In this document: piece by piece, positions 43,710-51,942 of the stretch
Numbering within the stretch: position 1 is the first letter of the stretch
Layout of the letters: the number at the start of each line of letters is the position of its first letter
Translations under genes and position numbers: made by a program
Source: Thermoplasmata archaeon
Lineage (GTDB): Archaea; Thermoplasmatota; Thermoplasmata; GCA-020350865
DNA length: 64,000 bases
Reading direction: 5' to 3'
NCBI GenBank assembly: GCA_020348445.1
Contig: CP070751.1
Coordinates: 3,463,551-3,527,550, forward strand
Notes under the pieces: model-generated
Databases searched by the model: none
What the model was told of the DNA's origin: nothing
What the model saw: the letters and a program-made list of their open reading frames with translations, nothing else

Positions 43710-43901
43710 TTGGGTGACAAAACGCAGATAGATATGGATGATGTGGAGCACATAACTGAGACAAGTTTAACTATTAGAGGGTCAAGGAGACGCACAACAG
43801 TTCCAAAATCCATCGTAGACAAACTCAAGCTGAAGGATGGCAATAAAATAAGGTGGATACTATTTAGGGATGGAAGTATAGTTGTTACAAAGATTAAATG
43901 A
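43710..43901 (+). CDS. AbrB/SpoVT-like small DNA-binding protein 2, ACG at the conserved start position
   Basis: The product is about 60 residues: QIDMDDVEHITETSLTIRG then SRRRTTVPKSIVDKL. Aligned to its two paralogues, the position of their ATG (after GGTGA) is ACG here (43722). Translation therefore starts either at ACG or at an in-frame TTG at 43710 that lies before the GGTGA. The DNA-binding core is otherwise intact. It probably regulates the cassette, perhaps through the operator just upstream (autoregulation, inference). Confidence 0.75.
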   Translation: MGDKTQIDMDDVEHITETSLTIRGSRRRTTVPKSIVDKLKLKDGNKIRWILFRDGSIVVTKIK

Positions 43902-44029
43902 TAATCGCCGTGTTGGGACTATAGATGATTTTAACGGCCCTACATAAAGGTTTAGGAGACATTTTCTTTTACCTTCCCAAGTAATGAATCTAGACATTAT
44001 AAAAATATACCCGCCATGTCATCTATTAA

Positions 44030-44416
44030 TCAATGTCCTATTTCTCCTCTTCTCCATACTTCATTGGATAACTCATTGTATATTTTATCATAATTGTTAT
44101 CTTGTTCAACTTCATTATGGAGTCTCGAAAGCCTCAATATCTCTTTTTTTCTCAACACCCAATAATGTATGCGCCACAGTTTACCCTTTTTTATTCTTAT
44201 TTGATCCTGTAATGTAGTCAGTAATCCCGCATCCTGAAGGGTATAGAACACATCTCTGTCTTTTGCTTTTAGCAGATTATCAGTAATTGTGTCACTAAAA
44301 CCAAAGAAGTTCATCACATATATTGCCAACTTCTTGATTTTCTCCTCTTCAATACCTTTTTTACCAAGCGTGTTTTTAAGGGCAAGTTCAACATCGTATA
44401 CAGTTATGGTGACCAT
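44030..44416 (-). CDS. Small archaeal protein, DUF6015-like
   Basis: The 128-residue soluble protein is helical (MVTITVYDVELALKNTLGKK, YVMNFFGFSDTITDNLLKA, DRDVFYTLQDAGLLTTL) and ends in a basic WRIHYWVLRKKEILRLSRL stretch. I recall this pattern from the archaeal DUF6015 family, but the assignment is from memory. It could be a winged-helix-like regulator (inference). A decayed copy lies at 47411-47637, also beside abrB and tauE sequences, so it belongs to the repeated cassette. It is transcribed opposite to abrB2 and tauE2. Confidence 0.75.
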   Translation of the reverse strand: MVTITVYDVELALKNTLGKKGIEEEKIKKLAIYVMNFFGFSDTITDNLLKAKDRDVFYTLQDAGLLTTLQDQIRIKKGKLWRIHYWVLRKKEILRLSRLHNEVEQDNNYDKIYNELSNEVWRRGEIGH

Positions 44417-44568
44417 ATTTATATCTCTTTGATGATCAGTTAATAAATTTTTCTTCCTCAGATATACTCAATACCAAAACACCTAATCATGAGGTTGTTA
44501 ATGTATCTTTCGACGTAAGAATTACATTTTTTTGTTCTAACTACAAAGTATTTTGATTTTACAAAGAA

Positions 44569-44614
44569 TTGGTTTGATACCAATACATATTGGATTGAAA
44601 CCAATTTTATATAG
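44569..44614 (+). promoter_or_regulatory. Tandem operator and TATA box, promoter of tauE2
   Basis: Two perfect TTGG-N7-CCAA boxes lie at 44569-44583 and 44590-44604, 21 bp apart (two helical turns), followed directly by TTTTATATAG (44605-44614) as TATA box. This is the best-preserved of the three operator arrays. Confidence 0.65.
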
Positions 44615-44703
44615 TGAAAGGGCCATTATAGTACTTGCCTACTGAACTCAATTATTCAGGTAAACGGCTATTGCTAAATGTTGTAACTTAAAGAGGATTT
44701 AAA

Positions 44704-44781
44704 ATGAGCAATTATTGGCTCAGAAAAATCGCAAAAACCCTTATCGAGATATTACAGGGGCTTTATAATTATAAGGTTTAG
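44704..44781 (+). CDS. Short ORF upstream of tauE2
   Basis: ATG at 44704 opens a 25-codon frame (MSNYWLRKIAKTLIEILQGL onward) ending 11 bp before the tauE2 ATG. It lies in the transcript predicted from the operator promoter. It could be a leader peptide; conservation is unknown. Confidence 0.3.
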   Translation: MSNYWLRKIAKTLIEILQGLYNYKV

Positions 44782-44792
44782 GTGGTTTATTA

Positions 44793-45545
44793 ATGATATA
44801 CATCTGGATATTCATCATGGTCCTGTTGGCTCTTTTAATGGAAGTTATTGATTCCTCACTTGGAATGATGTATGGAACTTTATTAAGTCCTATTTTAATT
44901 GGATATGGTTTCGAGCCATTGGTCGTGGTTCCTGCTATTCTGATATCTCAAGCTGTTGGTGGCATTGGTGGTACGATATCCCATCAGAAGTTTAGGAATG
45001 CCGATTTTAATGGTTTAACCAATGACACCAAGATAGTACTTGCCATGGTAATTCCAGGTTTGCTTGTGGTATTTGTTGGTGTGTTTGCTGCTACCAATCT
45101 ATCAAGTTTGTGGGTGAAAACTTATATCGGTATCTTGGTAATTATAATGAGTGCCTTGTGTTTATCACCCCTCAAGTATAAGTTTGCGTGGTGGAAACAT
45201 TATGCAGTAGGCGTATTGGCCGCTTTTAACAAAGCGTTGACTGGCGGAGGTTTTGGTCCTGTAACGAGTACCGGAGGTATTCTCGGCGGCCTGGAATCAA
45301 AAGTTTCTATTGCCACTACGACTTTCGCTGAGGTCATTATTTGTCTCGCAGCGTTTGTCGTATACCTATTTTTTGTTGGCAACTTATATATGGTCCTTGT
45401 AGGATCATTGTGTTTCGGCGCAGTTGTCGGGGGCATCATCGGCCCGTATATTAGCAGTAGAGTCAGTCATACTCGACTTAGGATATGCATAGGCATTCTT
45501 GGTATAGCATCAGGAATATGGTTGCTGTGGAGGGTGCTGTTATAA
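44793..45545 (+). CDS. TauE/SafE-family sulfite/sulfonate exporter-like protein
   Basis: The 250-residue membrane protein has about eight hydrophobic segments and the family's two inverted-repeat signatures (MEVIDSSLGMMYGTLLSPIL in the first half; FNKALTGGGFGPVTSTGGIL in the second). It matches the N-terminal half of the fused protein at 42272 but ends without the methyltransferase part. It likely exports or imports a sulfur oxyanion or organosulfonate. It is transcribed from the operator promoter at 44569. Confidence 0.9.
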   Translation: MIYIWIFIMVLLALLMEVIDSSLGMMYGTLLSPILIGYGFEPLVVVPAILISQAVGGIGGTISHQKFRNADFNGLTNDTKIVLAMVIPGLLVVFVGVFAATNLSSLWVKTYIGILVIIMSALCLSPLKYKFAWWKHYAVGVLAAFNKALTGGGFGPVTSTGGILGGLESKVSIATTTFAEVIICLAAFVVYLFFVGNLYMVLVGSLCFGAVVGGIIGPYISSRVSHTRLRICIGILGIASGIWLLWRVLL

Positions 45546-45627
45546 TAACTCGTTTGGCGTTCTCACGATTATATTAGGAACATTCGCCACAATTAAAACT
45601 CTCATTTGAACATGAACGAGGATTATA

Positions 45628-46746
45628 ATGAAATATCAGGATAAATCAAATAAGTGGCCGAATTTTAGATTTAATTTAGAAGAGGTTTCTGGTGCAGTCG
45701 GAGATTATGGAACGTTAATTCCTATTGTTCTTGGAGTGGCTTTCGTTTCAAATGTTAATTTAGGCTACATGTTGCTGTTTTTTAGCATTTGGTATATAAT
45801 CACAGGCATATACTACAAAATGCCTGTCCCGATAGAACCTATGAAAGCGATTGGAGTTATAGTTATTGCAGGGGGCTTGAGCGGCGGTGAGATTGCTGCA
45901 TCAGGAATAATTTTGGGAGTGCTTTTTTTAGTTTTAGGATTTTGTAAAGCAATGAAATTCATTTAAGAAAAAGTTCCTTATAGTGTTGTAAGGGGAATAC
46001 AATTGGGTTTAGCATTACTTTTAATTAAAACATCAATTAACTTTATTATTGGAGATTACATTTTACCCATTATCTGTGTAATTATTGTCATTCTATTTTT
46101 ATTAGCCAATAAATTTTACAAAATCCCAGATGTTTCTGCAATACTTATTCTATTAATCGGTATAATTGTTGGTTTTTCTATATTTGGGATTCCTAGTATT
46201 AGCATTATATCGTTACCAAACACCATTATCCCAACAGTACAAGATTTTCTAAAAGGTGGATGGTTTTTGGCTATTCCTCAAGCACCATTGACTATTACCA
46301 ACGCAATACTTGCCACCACATTATTAATGCAGGATCTTGTTCATAGAGATATCGACCCTGATAAATTATCAAAGAGTATTGGTCTCATGAATATAACATC
46401 TGTTCCTTTTGGAGGCTTTCCTATGTGTCATGGCGCAGGTGGTCTCGCAGCACAATACAGATTTGGAGCAAGAACTGGAGGGTCAAATATCATTAGCGGC
46501 TTGATATTATTACCAATCGCTCTGTTTTTTGCTAGCCCAGAATTTGTCGCAATTATTCCTCTTGGCGTTTTTGGAGCATTATTGGTTTTTTTTGCGATTG
46601 AGTTAGGAAAACATAGTTTGAAAACAGACTCTTATATTGTTACGGGTATCATGGCAATATTAGCGCTAATAATTAATATAACAATTGCTTTCATTATTGG
46701 GATGATATTAGCATACGGATTGACGAAAATACACAAGCATCCATAA
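45628..46746 (+). pseudogene. MOT1-type sulfate/molybdate transporter interrupted by an in-frame TAA
   Basis: One reading frame covers 372 codons. The first part has the family start EEVSGAVGDYGTLIPIVLG and PVPIEPMKAIGVIVIAGG; a single TAA at 45964-45966 follows MKFI; the frame then resumes at once with EKVPYSVVRGIQLGLALLLIK and FGGFPMCHGAGGLAAQYRFG. Both pieces together make a full-length MOT1/SulP-related molybdate or sulfate permease with about ten helices. A single nucleotide change accounts for the stop. It is a nonsense pseudogene, a sequencing error or a readthrough case. Confidence 0.85.
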
Positions 46747-47088
46747 GGGTCTAGGAATGAGATAGGCATATGGTGGGCTAACGCATAACGACCTTGGCAG
46801 GGATAAGCATTTTCTACCTCCTCCCCTTGGAATCCCCCCTTTGACCTATTTAGTGCTATTGCACTCATCTAACGTGGGTTATGAATTTAAGATTGAAAAA
46901 CCCGTCGAAATTTTTCATTGTAATCGACAAATTTTAGAATCCTCCAGAATGTTAAGTGAAATCATGGATTCAACCATCCTAAGCTTTTAATACAAAGCGA
47001 CTAATCATAAATCATTTCGACACCAAAACGCATTGGTTTAAAACCAAGTTTTATTAGACTATATATCATAATTAGTCTTGGTGATTAT
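46747..47088. other. Non-coding gap between the MOT1 pseudogene and abrB3 remnant
   Basis: No convincing gene is seen in these 342 bp. The last 80 bp hold the third operator array (47012-47057). Confidence 0.6.
47012..47057 (+). promoter_or_regulatory. Tandem operator and TATA-like box, promoter of the abrB3 remnant
   Basis: A full TTGG-N7-CCAA box (47033-47047) is followed by GTTTTATTAG (47048-47057). A half-box with CCAA at 47023-47026 lies 21 bp upstream, as at 43645. The distance from TATA box to start codon matches abrB2. Confidence 0.55.
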
Positions 47089-47271
47089 ATGCAAGTAAAT
47101 ATGGATGATGTGGTACATATTACTGAGACCAGCCTTACGATTAGGGAGTGAAGAAGACGCGCTACAATTCCAAAATCCACCGTAGACAAAATTAGGCTAG
47201 GGAAGGGTAATATAATAAGATGGATACTATTCAAGGATAGAAGCATGGTTATTACGGAGGTTAAAAGATAA
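47089..47271 (+). pseudogene. AbrB-like gene 3, interrupted by TGA
   Basis: The frame starting at ATG 47089 reads MQVNMDDVVHITETSLTIRE, then TGA (47149-47151), then RRRATIPKSTVDKIRLGKG and onward to TAA at 47269. The aligned paralogues have Gly-Ser where this copy has Glu-stop. The rest of the AbrB core is readable, so decay is recent or the TGA is an error. Confidence 0.8.
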
Positions 47272-47296
47272 AGACTCTAATGTCAAAGTATCGATA

Positions 47297-47377
47297 ATGT
47301 TAGCAGCGATTTATGTTGCCATCATTGATACATCCCTTGGAATTTGTTATGCTATTACTCACACACCTTTCCTATAG
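47297..47377 (+). pseudogene. TauE/SafE remnant (N-terminal fragment)
   Basis: The frame MLAAIYVAIIDTSLGICYAI ends at TAG 47375. It matches the first membrane segment of the TauE proteins (compare LLALLMEVIDSSLGMMYGTL). Only about 26 codons survive. It lies just behind the abrB3 remnant, as expected for a decayed cassette. Confidence 0.7.
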
Positions 47378-47410
47378 AAATTCACCAAGCATTTAATCTC
47401 TTTCTCAATG

Positions 47411-47637
47411 TTTCCCTTCATCCCTATTCTATATCTCATTAGATAAGTAGTTCTAGATACTCCTAGACTCATTATTTATTTAATCCTCATCCTTGAGGGC
47501 TGCTAGCCTCAATATCTCGTTCTTTTTCAATACATTATAATATATACGGCAAATCCTGCCTGTCTTGAAAGGTATTTGACTTTAGGACGTGGTGAGTATT
47601 CCGAGATCTTTCAAGATTTAATAAAAGGCAAACCCTG
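47411..47637 (-). pseudogene. DUF6015-like remnant with multiple stops
   Basis: On the minus strand a shifted frame reads FY-stop-ILKDLGILTTS-stop, FKTGRICRIYYNVLKKNEIL, RLAALKDED-stop, and NYLSNEI. It aligns with FYTLQDAGLLTT, WRIHYWVLRKKEILRL and NELSNEV of the intact gene at 44030. Stops at several points show inactivation. Its upstream end overlaps the 3' end of the DUF1667 gene in another frame. Confidence 0.7.
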
Positions 47638-48029
47638 ATAAACTCCTCATTCTCGCAAGCCTTAATTGTTGTCTTTCCCACGTTCTTTGTGGCCACGATA
47701 TCTACTTCTAGACCAACTACATTTTCAACAAGAACATCTCCAATTTCAATAGGTGCATGAACTTCAAATTCTGCGATGGCATCCATTACAACAAATATCT
47801 TATCCTTGGGTATGGGCTTGTTGCTTTTTACGCTGACCAATGATAATTCTCCGTCCTTGACAATCAAGGTTGTGGTCAAGGTCCTCTTTGGATCAAACAG
47901 CTCCTCTTTTGCGTATCCTATCCCTTTTTTACATTGATGACCCTCGATCTTTGTGATTAATCCTTCCTTATGATGAATTGTCATCTCGCATCCGATTGGG
48001 CATATGATGCATGTGATTTTGGATTCCAT
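47535..48029 (-). CDS. DUF1667 Fe-S-type accessory protein with aberrant C-terminus
   Basis: From the ATG at 48029 the product MESKITCIICPIGCEMTIHH has the DUF1667 CxxCPxGC motif, CKKGIGYAKEE and the expected ending near VGLEVDIVATKNVGKTT. DUF1667 proteins usually end there at about 115-120 residues. This frame continues for some 45 residues (from about residue 120) into the DUF6015 remnant, read out of frame. The added tail is therefore probably not native. The gene is third in the glpA / FAD-oxidoreductase / DUF1667 operon, its ATG following the upstream stop within 4 bp. Confidence 0.8.
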   Translation of the reverse strand: MESKITCIICPIGCEMTIHHKEGLITKIEGHQCKKGIGYAKEELFDPKRTLTTTLIVKDGELSLVSVKSNKPIPKDKIFVVMDAIAEFEVHAPIEIGDVLVENVVGLEVDIVATKNVGKTTIKACENEEFIRVCLLLNLERSRNTHHVLKSNTFQDRQDLPYIL

Positions 48030-48030
48030 T

Positions 48031-49266
48031 TTATTCCACCGAAACGGTAATTTCCTTTGCCCCTTCAATCTCGTTCTTTTTCAGCTTGATTTTGATCATC
48101 TCGGGAGGTGCCACTCTTTTGAATTTCTTTGATTTCAAAACCTCTTGACCATCCATGATTATTATGTTCTTATCGAACCCAGGCTCTAATACCCTCATGT
48201 AAATATCCACATCCTCTAAGGCGATTTTCTGGGGGACCATAAATCTTATGCCTGGCCCAGTTTTTATTTCGATCTTAGGCTTTTTAATCAACTCATCCTT
48301 CACATATAATGCAGCATTCTTTCCCGCTAAATATGCATCCATGGTAACATAATCCACGACATCGTGGACTAGAAGAACATTTCCGCAGGCAAAAATTCCA
48401 GGACAGGAGGTCATGAAATTCTCATCTACAATTGCACCCCCGGTTTTTTCATCCATGGCAATCTTCGCCATTTTTGAAAGCTCGTTCTCTGGTATGAGAC
48501 CTACTGATAAAAGGAGAGTGTCGCACTCGATCTTCCTTTCAGTTCCTTCGATAATATCCCAATTATCATCAACCTCGGCTATAGTTACAGATTCCACCCT
48601 CTCTTTTCCCTCAATATCAACCACTGTATGTCTTAGTAAAAGGGGAATTCCAAAATCTTCCAGACACTGCACACGATTCCGAATTAAACCACTGCAGTAG
48701 GGTAATATCTCAACCACACATGGAACCTCTGCACCCTCCAAAACAAGCCTACGAGCCATAATCAGGCCGATATCTCCGGACCCGAGAATCACAACTTTTT
48801 TTCCTATCATATAATTTCTTATATTGATAAAATGCTGGGCTTCCCCTGCCTTGAAAATACCCGCAGGCCTATCCCCTGGGATGCGGATCATCCCTCTGGT
48901 TCTTTCCCTGCAACCCATGGAAAGCACCACAGCCTTGGCCTCTATTTGGTGGAGCCCTTCTTCATTAGATACAATTAATTCTCTTTTGTCATTCAATTCC
49001 ATTACCATGCTTTTTAGCATAACTGGTATGCCAAGCTCCTTTACCTCATCTATGAATCTCTGGATGTACTCGGGCCCAGTTAGTGCTTCTTTGTAAATCT
49101 CCAATCCAAAGCCCTCGTGGATGCACTGGTTCAGAATTCCTCCCAGATGTTCATCCCTTTCAATGATGAGCAGGTTATCTATTCCCTCCGTTTTTGCAGA
49201 TATGGCTGCAGCAAGGCCTGCTGGACCTGCTCCGATTATCGCAATATCAACTTTCTTCTCTATCAT
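48031..49266 (-). CDS. FAD/NAD-dependent oxidoreductase (GlpB-like partner of the GlpA homologue)
   Basis: The 411-residue protein has an N-terminal FAD site VDIAIIGAGPAGLAAAISAK, HLGGILNQCIHEGFG, a central NAD site (VVILGSGDIGLIMARRL) and a C-terminal CPGIFACGNVLLVHDVVD. It is of the type encoded between a GlpA-like dehydrogenase and DUF1667 in many anaerobes. It probably passes electrons from the GlpA-like FAD to a carrier. It overlaps the upstream gene by 20 bp. Confidence 0.88.
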   Translation of the reverse strand: MIEKKVDIAIIGAGPAGLAAAISAKTEGIDNLLIIERDEHLGGILNQCIHEGFGLEIYKEALTGPEYIQRFIDEVKELGIPVMLKSMVMELNDKRELIVSNEEGLHQIEAKAVVLSMGCRERTRGMIRIPGDRPAGIFKAGEAQHFINIRNYMIGKKVVILGSGDIGLIMARRLVLEGAEVPCVVEILPYCSGLIRNRVQCLEDFGIPLLLRHTVVDIEGKERVESVTIAEVDDNWDIIEGTERKIECDTLLLSVGLIPENELSKMAKIAMDEKTGGAIVDENFMTSCPGIFACGNVLLVHDVVDYVTMDAYLAGKNAALYVKDELIKKPKIEIKTGPGIRFMVPQKIALEDVDIYMRVLEPGFDKNIIIMDGQEVLKSKKFKRVAPPEMIKIKLKKNEIEGAKEITVSVE

Positions 49267-50728
49267 TTCCCCTCAAATCCTTTGTCCTACCAATAAATAG
49301 ACGAGAATCACCACTCCGGAATGTGATATCTTGAACCCCCATCTTGTACTGCTCCTCCATTATCTGGACTATCCTAGCTCTACAGAATCCTCCCTGACAC
49401 CTGCCCATTGTGGCTCTTGATCTATACTTTATTCCGGCTAAAGTCCTTACCCCAAGGGGATTATCCAGAGCATCCGTGATCTCCTTTTCAGTCACATTCT
49501 CGCATCTGCAAATTACATGGCCATGTTTTGGATTTGTCTCTATCTGCTTCGATTTACCCTTTATATCCAACAAACCAAATCTTCTTCCTGTCCTTCGTGT
49601 TTTAAATTCATCTTTAGGTTTTAGGGTCTCCCTTGATTTAATAATATCAACGACCATCTGGGCAATGGCAGGGGATGCAGAAAGACCAGGGGATTCGATA
49701 CCCATTAAGTTGATGAAACCTTCAACCTTTTCATCTTCCTCGATTACAAAATCACCAGAGGCTTCACATCCTTTAGGAATAAGCTTACATCTAACACCTG
49801 CATAACTTTGTATGTATGCATCTTTGGGCAGCTGTTTTAAGAAGTTGGCTGCTTGGACATTCAGTTTATCCATGGCTTCCTTTGTCGTTCTAATGTCATC
49901 CTTTTCATCAATATATTCGGCGCTGGGTCCAATGAGGATGTTCCCTTCCATCGTGGGCGTTAGGTGAACTCCCAAGCCTCCCGAACCGTTCTCTGGAGGA
50001 GGATATATGAGATGGTTAATCAGATGGTCATAACTCTTGTCAAGTACGAGGTACTCCCCTCTACAAGGGTACACCTTGTGCCTTTCAATTCCCAGCATAT
50101 TTGCTATTGTATCGCAATAAAGGCCGGCACTGTTAATTAACCACCTGGTTCTGAAAGTCAAATTGTCATTTTTTACGTCAAAGTAATTTTCCTTTTTAGA
50201 AACATCTGTCACTTTTGAATTCAAAAAAACCTTAACACCATTTTCCCAGGCGTTCTCAGCCAGGGCGATGGTGAGCTTGTAGGGGGATACGATTCCTGCC
50301 GACGGAACCAGCAAAGCGCATTGCGCCCTGATGTTGGGTTCCAGCCTCCTCACTTCTTCTACATCTATTAATTTTAGGCCTAAAACTCCATTTTCCTTCC
50401 CTACCTTCTTCAATTTCTCCAATTCCTCTATCTCTTTATCGCTTCTTGCAACCACCAGTTTACCTATTCTCTGAAGCTCAACACCAATTTCCTGGGTGAA
50501 TTTGGAAAATAAATCATTACCTTGAACACATAATCGCGCCTTTTGGGATTTTGGAGCAGAATAGATCCCAGAATGAAGAACTCCGGAATTGGCCTTGCTG
50601 GCACCGCCGCAGACATCACTTTCCTTTTCCAAAAGGGCTACTTTCAATTCATACCTGGAAAGCTCCCTGGCAACAGCACATCCTATTACACCAGCTCCAA
50701 TAACCAGTGCATCATAATCATTATCCAT
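49247..50728 (-). CDS. GlpA-like glycerol-3-phosphate dehydrogenase / L-2-hydroxy acid oxidase with BFD [2Fe-2S] domain
   Basis: The 493-residue protein has an N-terminal DAO-type FAD motif (DALVIGAGVIGCAVARELSR; KANSGVLHSGIY), the substrate-domain strands RIGKLVVAR, and a BFD-like domain near the C-terminus with CRCENVT and MGRCQGGFC. GlpA-like enzymes oxidise sn-glycerol-3-phosphate; related L-2-hydroxyglutarate oxidases share the fold, so the substrate is open. In an archaeon, whose lipids use glycerol-1-phosphate, a catabolic role is more likely than lipid synthesis (inference). Confidence 0.88.
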   Translation of the reverse strand: MDNDYDALVIGAGVIGCAVARELSRYELKVALLEKESDVCGGASKANSGVLHSGIYSAPKSQKARLCVQGNDLFSKFTQEIGVELQRIGKLVVARSDKEIEELEKLKKVGKENGVLGLKLIDVEEVRRLEPNIRAQCALLVPSAGIVSPYKLTIALAENAWENGVKVFLNSKVTDVSKKENYFDVKNDNLTFRTRWLINSAGLYCDTIANMLGIERHKVYPCRGEYLVLDKSYDHLINHLIYPPPENGSGGLGVHLTPTMEGNILIGPSAEYIDEKDDIRTTKEAMDKLNVQAANFLKQLPKDAYIQSYAGVRCKLIPKGCEASGDFVIEEDEKVEGFINLMGIESPGLSASPAIAQMVVDIIKSRETLKPKDEFKTRRTGRRFGLLDIKGKSKQIETNPKHGHVICRCENVTEKEITDALDNPLGVRTLAGIKYRSRATMGRCQGGFCRARIVQIMEEQYKMGVQDITFRSGDSRLFIGRTKDLRGNDREES

Positions 50729-50836
50729 GCTCCTTGGAAATGCACAGCCATATTTATGGGTTTTGTGAAGAATCAGTTTTTATTCTATCAGTAAAGTTTA
50801 TTGAACTTGTCTCCATTACCAAATAAAAGTGATACA

Positions 50837-51877
50837 ATGAATGAAAGGGATCCAAAGTTTGCCGCCGAAAGAAAAAAGCTCATGCAGACACCTGTAAATC
50901 AAATTCAATTGCATGACAAGATGTCCCTAAGGGAACTTGTCGATAACTTCTCCACAATGTCCATCCAGGCAAGGAATCTAGGAAATGCCGCTAAAATATG
51001 GGAAAGGATGCTTACTGACGAGGAAAGACCCACCATATTCCTAGGTTTAACAGGCCCTCTGATCGCTGCTGGTTTAAGGAATATCCTTTCAGATATCGTA
51101 AAAAAGACCATGGTTGATGTTGTCGTTTCCACAGGGGCCATTGTGTATCAGGATTTATTGTACGCAAGGGGCGGTCTGCACTATCACGGAAGAAGTGCAA
51201 ATATTGACGATAAAAAACTCAGGGATCTGAGAATAAACAGAATATATGATGTGTTTTCAGATGACATTTTATTCTTTGAAACCGATGATTTCGTTGATAA
51301 ATATACGCAAAATAACATGGAACCTGGCAATTATTCTAGCAGGGAGTTTTTAAGAGAGTTGTCAAAAGATATTACAGATGACAATTCCATATTGAAAGCA
51401 TGCTACGATAACGACACACCCTTATTTGTACCGGCGTTAAATGATTCCTCCATAGGCATAGGTCTTACCAAATATTGGGCAAACAACATGGGCAAACCCA
51501 TGGTAACAATAGATTCCATCAAGGATAACTACGAAATGGTGCAGATCATCATCAACTCAACGAAGACGGGAGCCGTTTATATAGGAGGGGGCGTACCCAA
51601 GAACTTCATAAACGATGCAATAGTTATGGCGAATTTCGATTTTGGAGCCGCTGTAGAGGGCCATAAATACGCTATCCAGGTCTCCACGGCAATACCCATG
51701 GATGGTGGTTTATCAGGAAGTACACTTGGCGAGGCCATTGCTTGGGGAAAGGTAGAGGGCGATGCAAGAAAGGCCATGGTATATATGGAGGCATCAGTGG
51801 GATTACCCCTGATTTTTGGTTATCTTGTAGTTAACAATAAGATGCAAAAAAGGACAAGAATGAATTTTCAGTTTTAA
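50837..51877 (+). CDS. dys: Deoxyhypusine synthase
   Basis: The ATG at 50837 gives MNERDPKFAAERKKLMQTPV; an upstream in-frame TTG at 50801 would add an odd leader. The 346-residue product shows TIFLGLTGPLIAAGLRNIL, VSTGAIVYQDL, the NAD-site segments and the catalytic-Lys region LGEAIAWGKVEGDA. It transfers the aminobutyl group of spermidine to a lysine of aIF5A. It is monocistronic between two divergent or convergent neighbours. Confidence 0.95.
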   Translation: MNERDPKFAAERKKLMQTPVNQIQLHDKMSLRELVDNFSTMSIQARNLGNAAKIWERMLTDEERPTIFLGLTGPLIAAGLRNILSDIVKKTMVDVVVSTGAIVYQDLLYARGGLHYHGRSANIDDKKLRDLRINRIYDVFSDDILFFETDDFVDKYTQNNMEPGNYSSREFLRELSKDITDDNSILKACYDNDTPLFVPALNDSSIGIGLTKYWANNMGKPMVTIDSIKDNYEMVQIIINSTKTGAVYIGGGVPKNFINDAIVMANFDFGAAVEGHKYAIQVSTAIPMDGGLSGSTLGEAIAWGKVEGDARKAMVYMEASVGLPLIFGYLVVNNKMQKRTRMNFQF

Positions 51878-51942
51878 TGATTTATAATGCAATTTCTTCC
51901 AAAAAAGCTATTTTAAGTGCTAAAGCTACAAAAAACAAGGAA

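Noticed and set aside
43984..44217. + strand ORF opposite the DUF6015-like gene
   Set aside because: It is the antisense of an intact gene whose remnant at 47411 confirms the minus strand frame.
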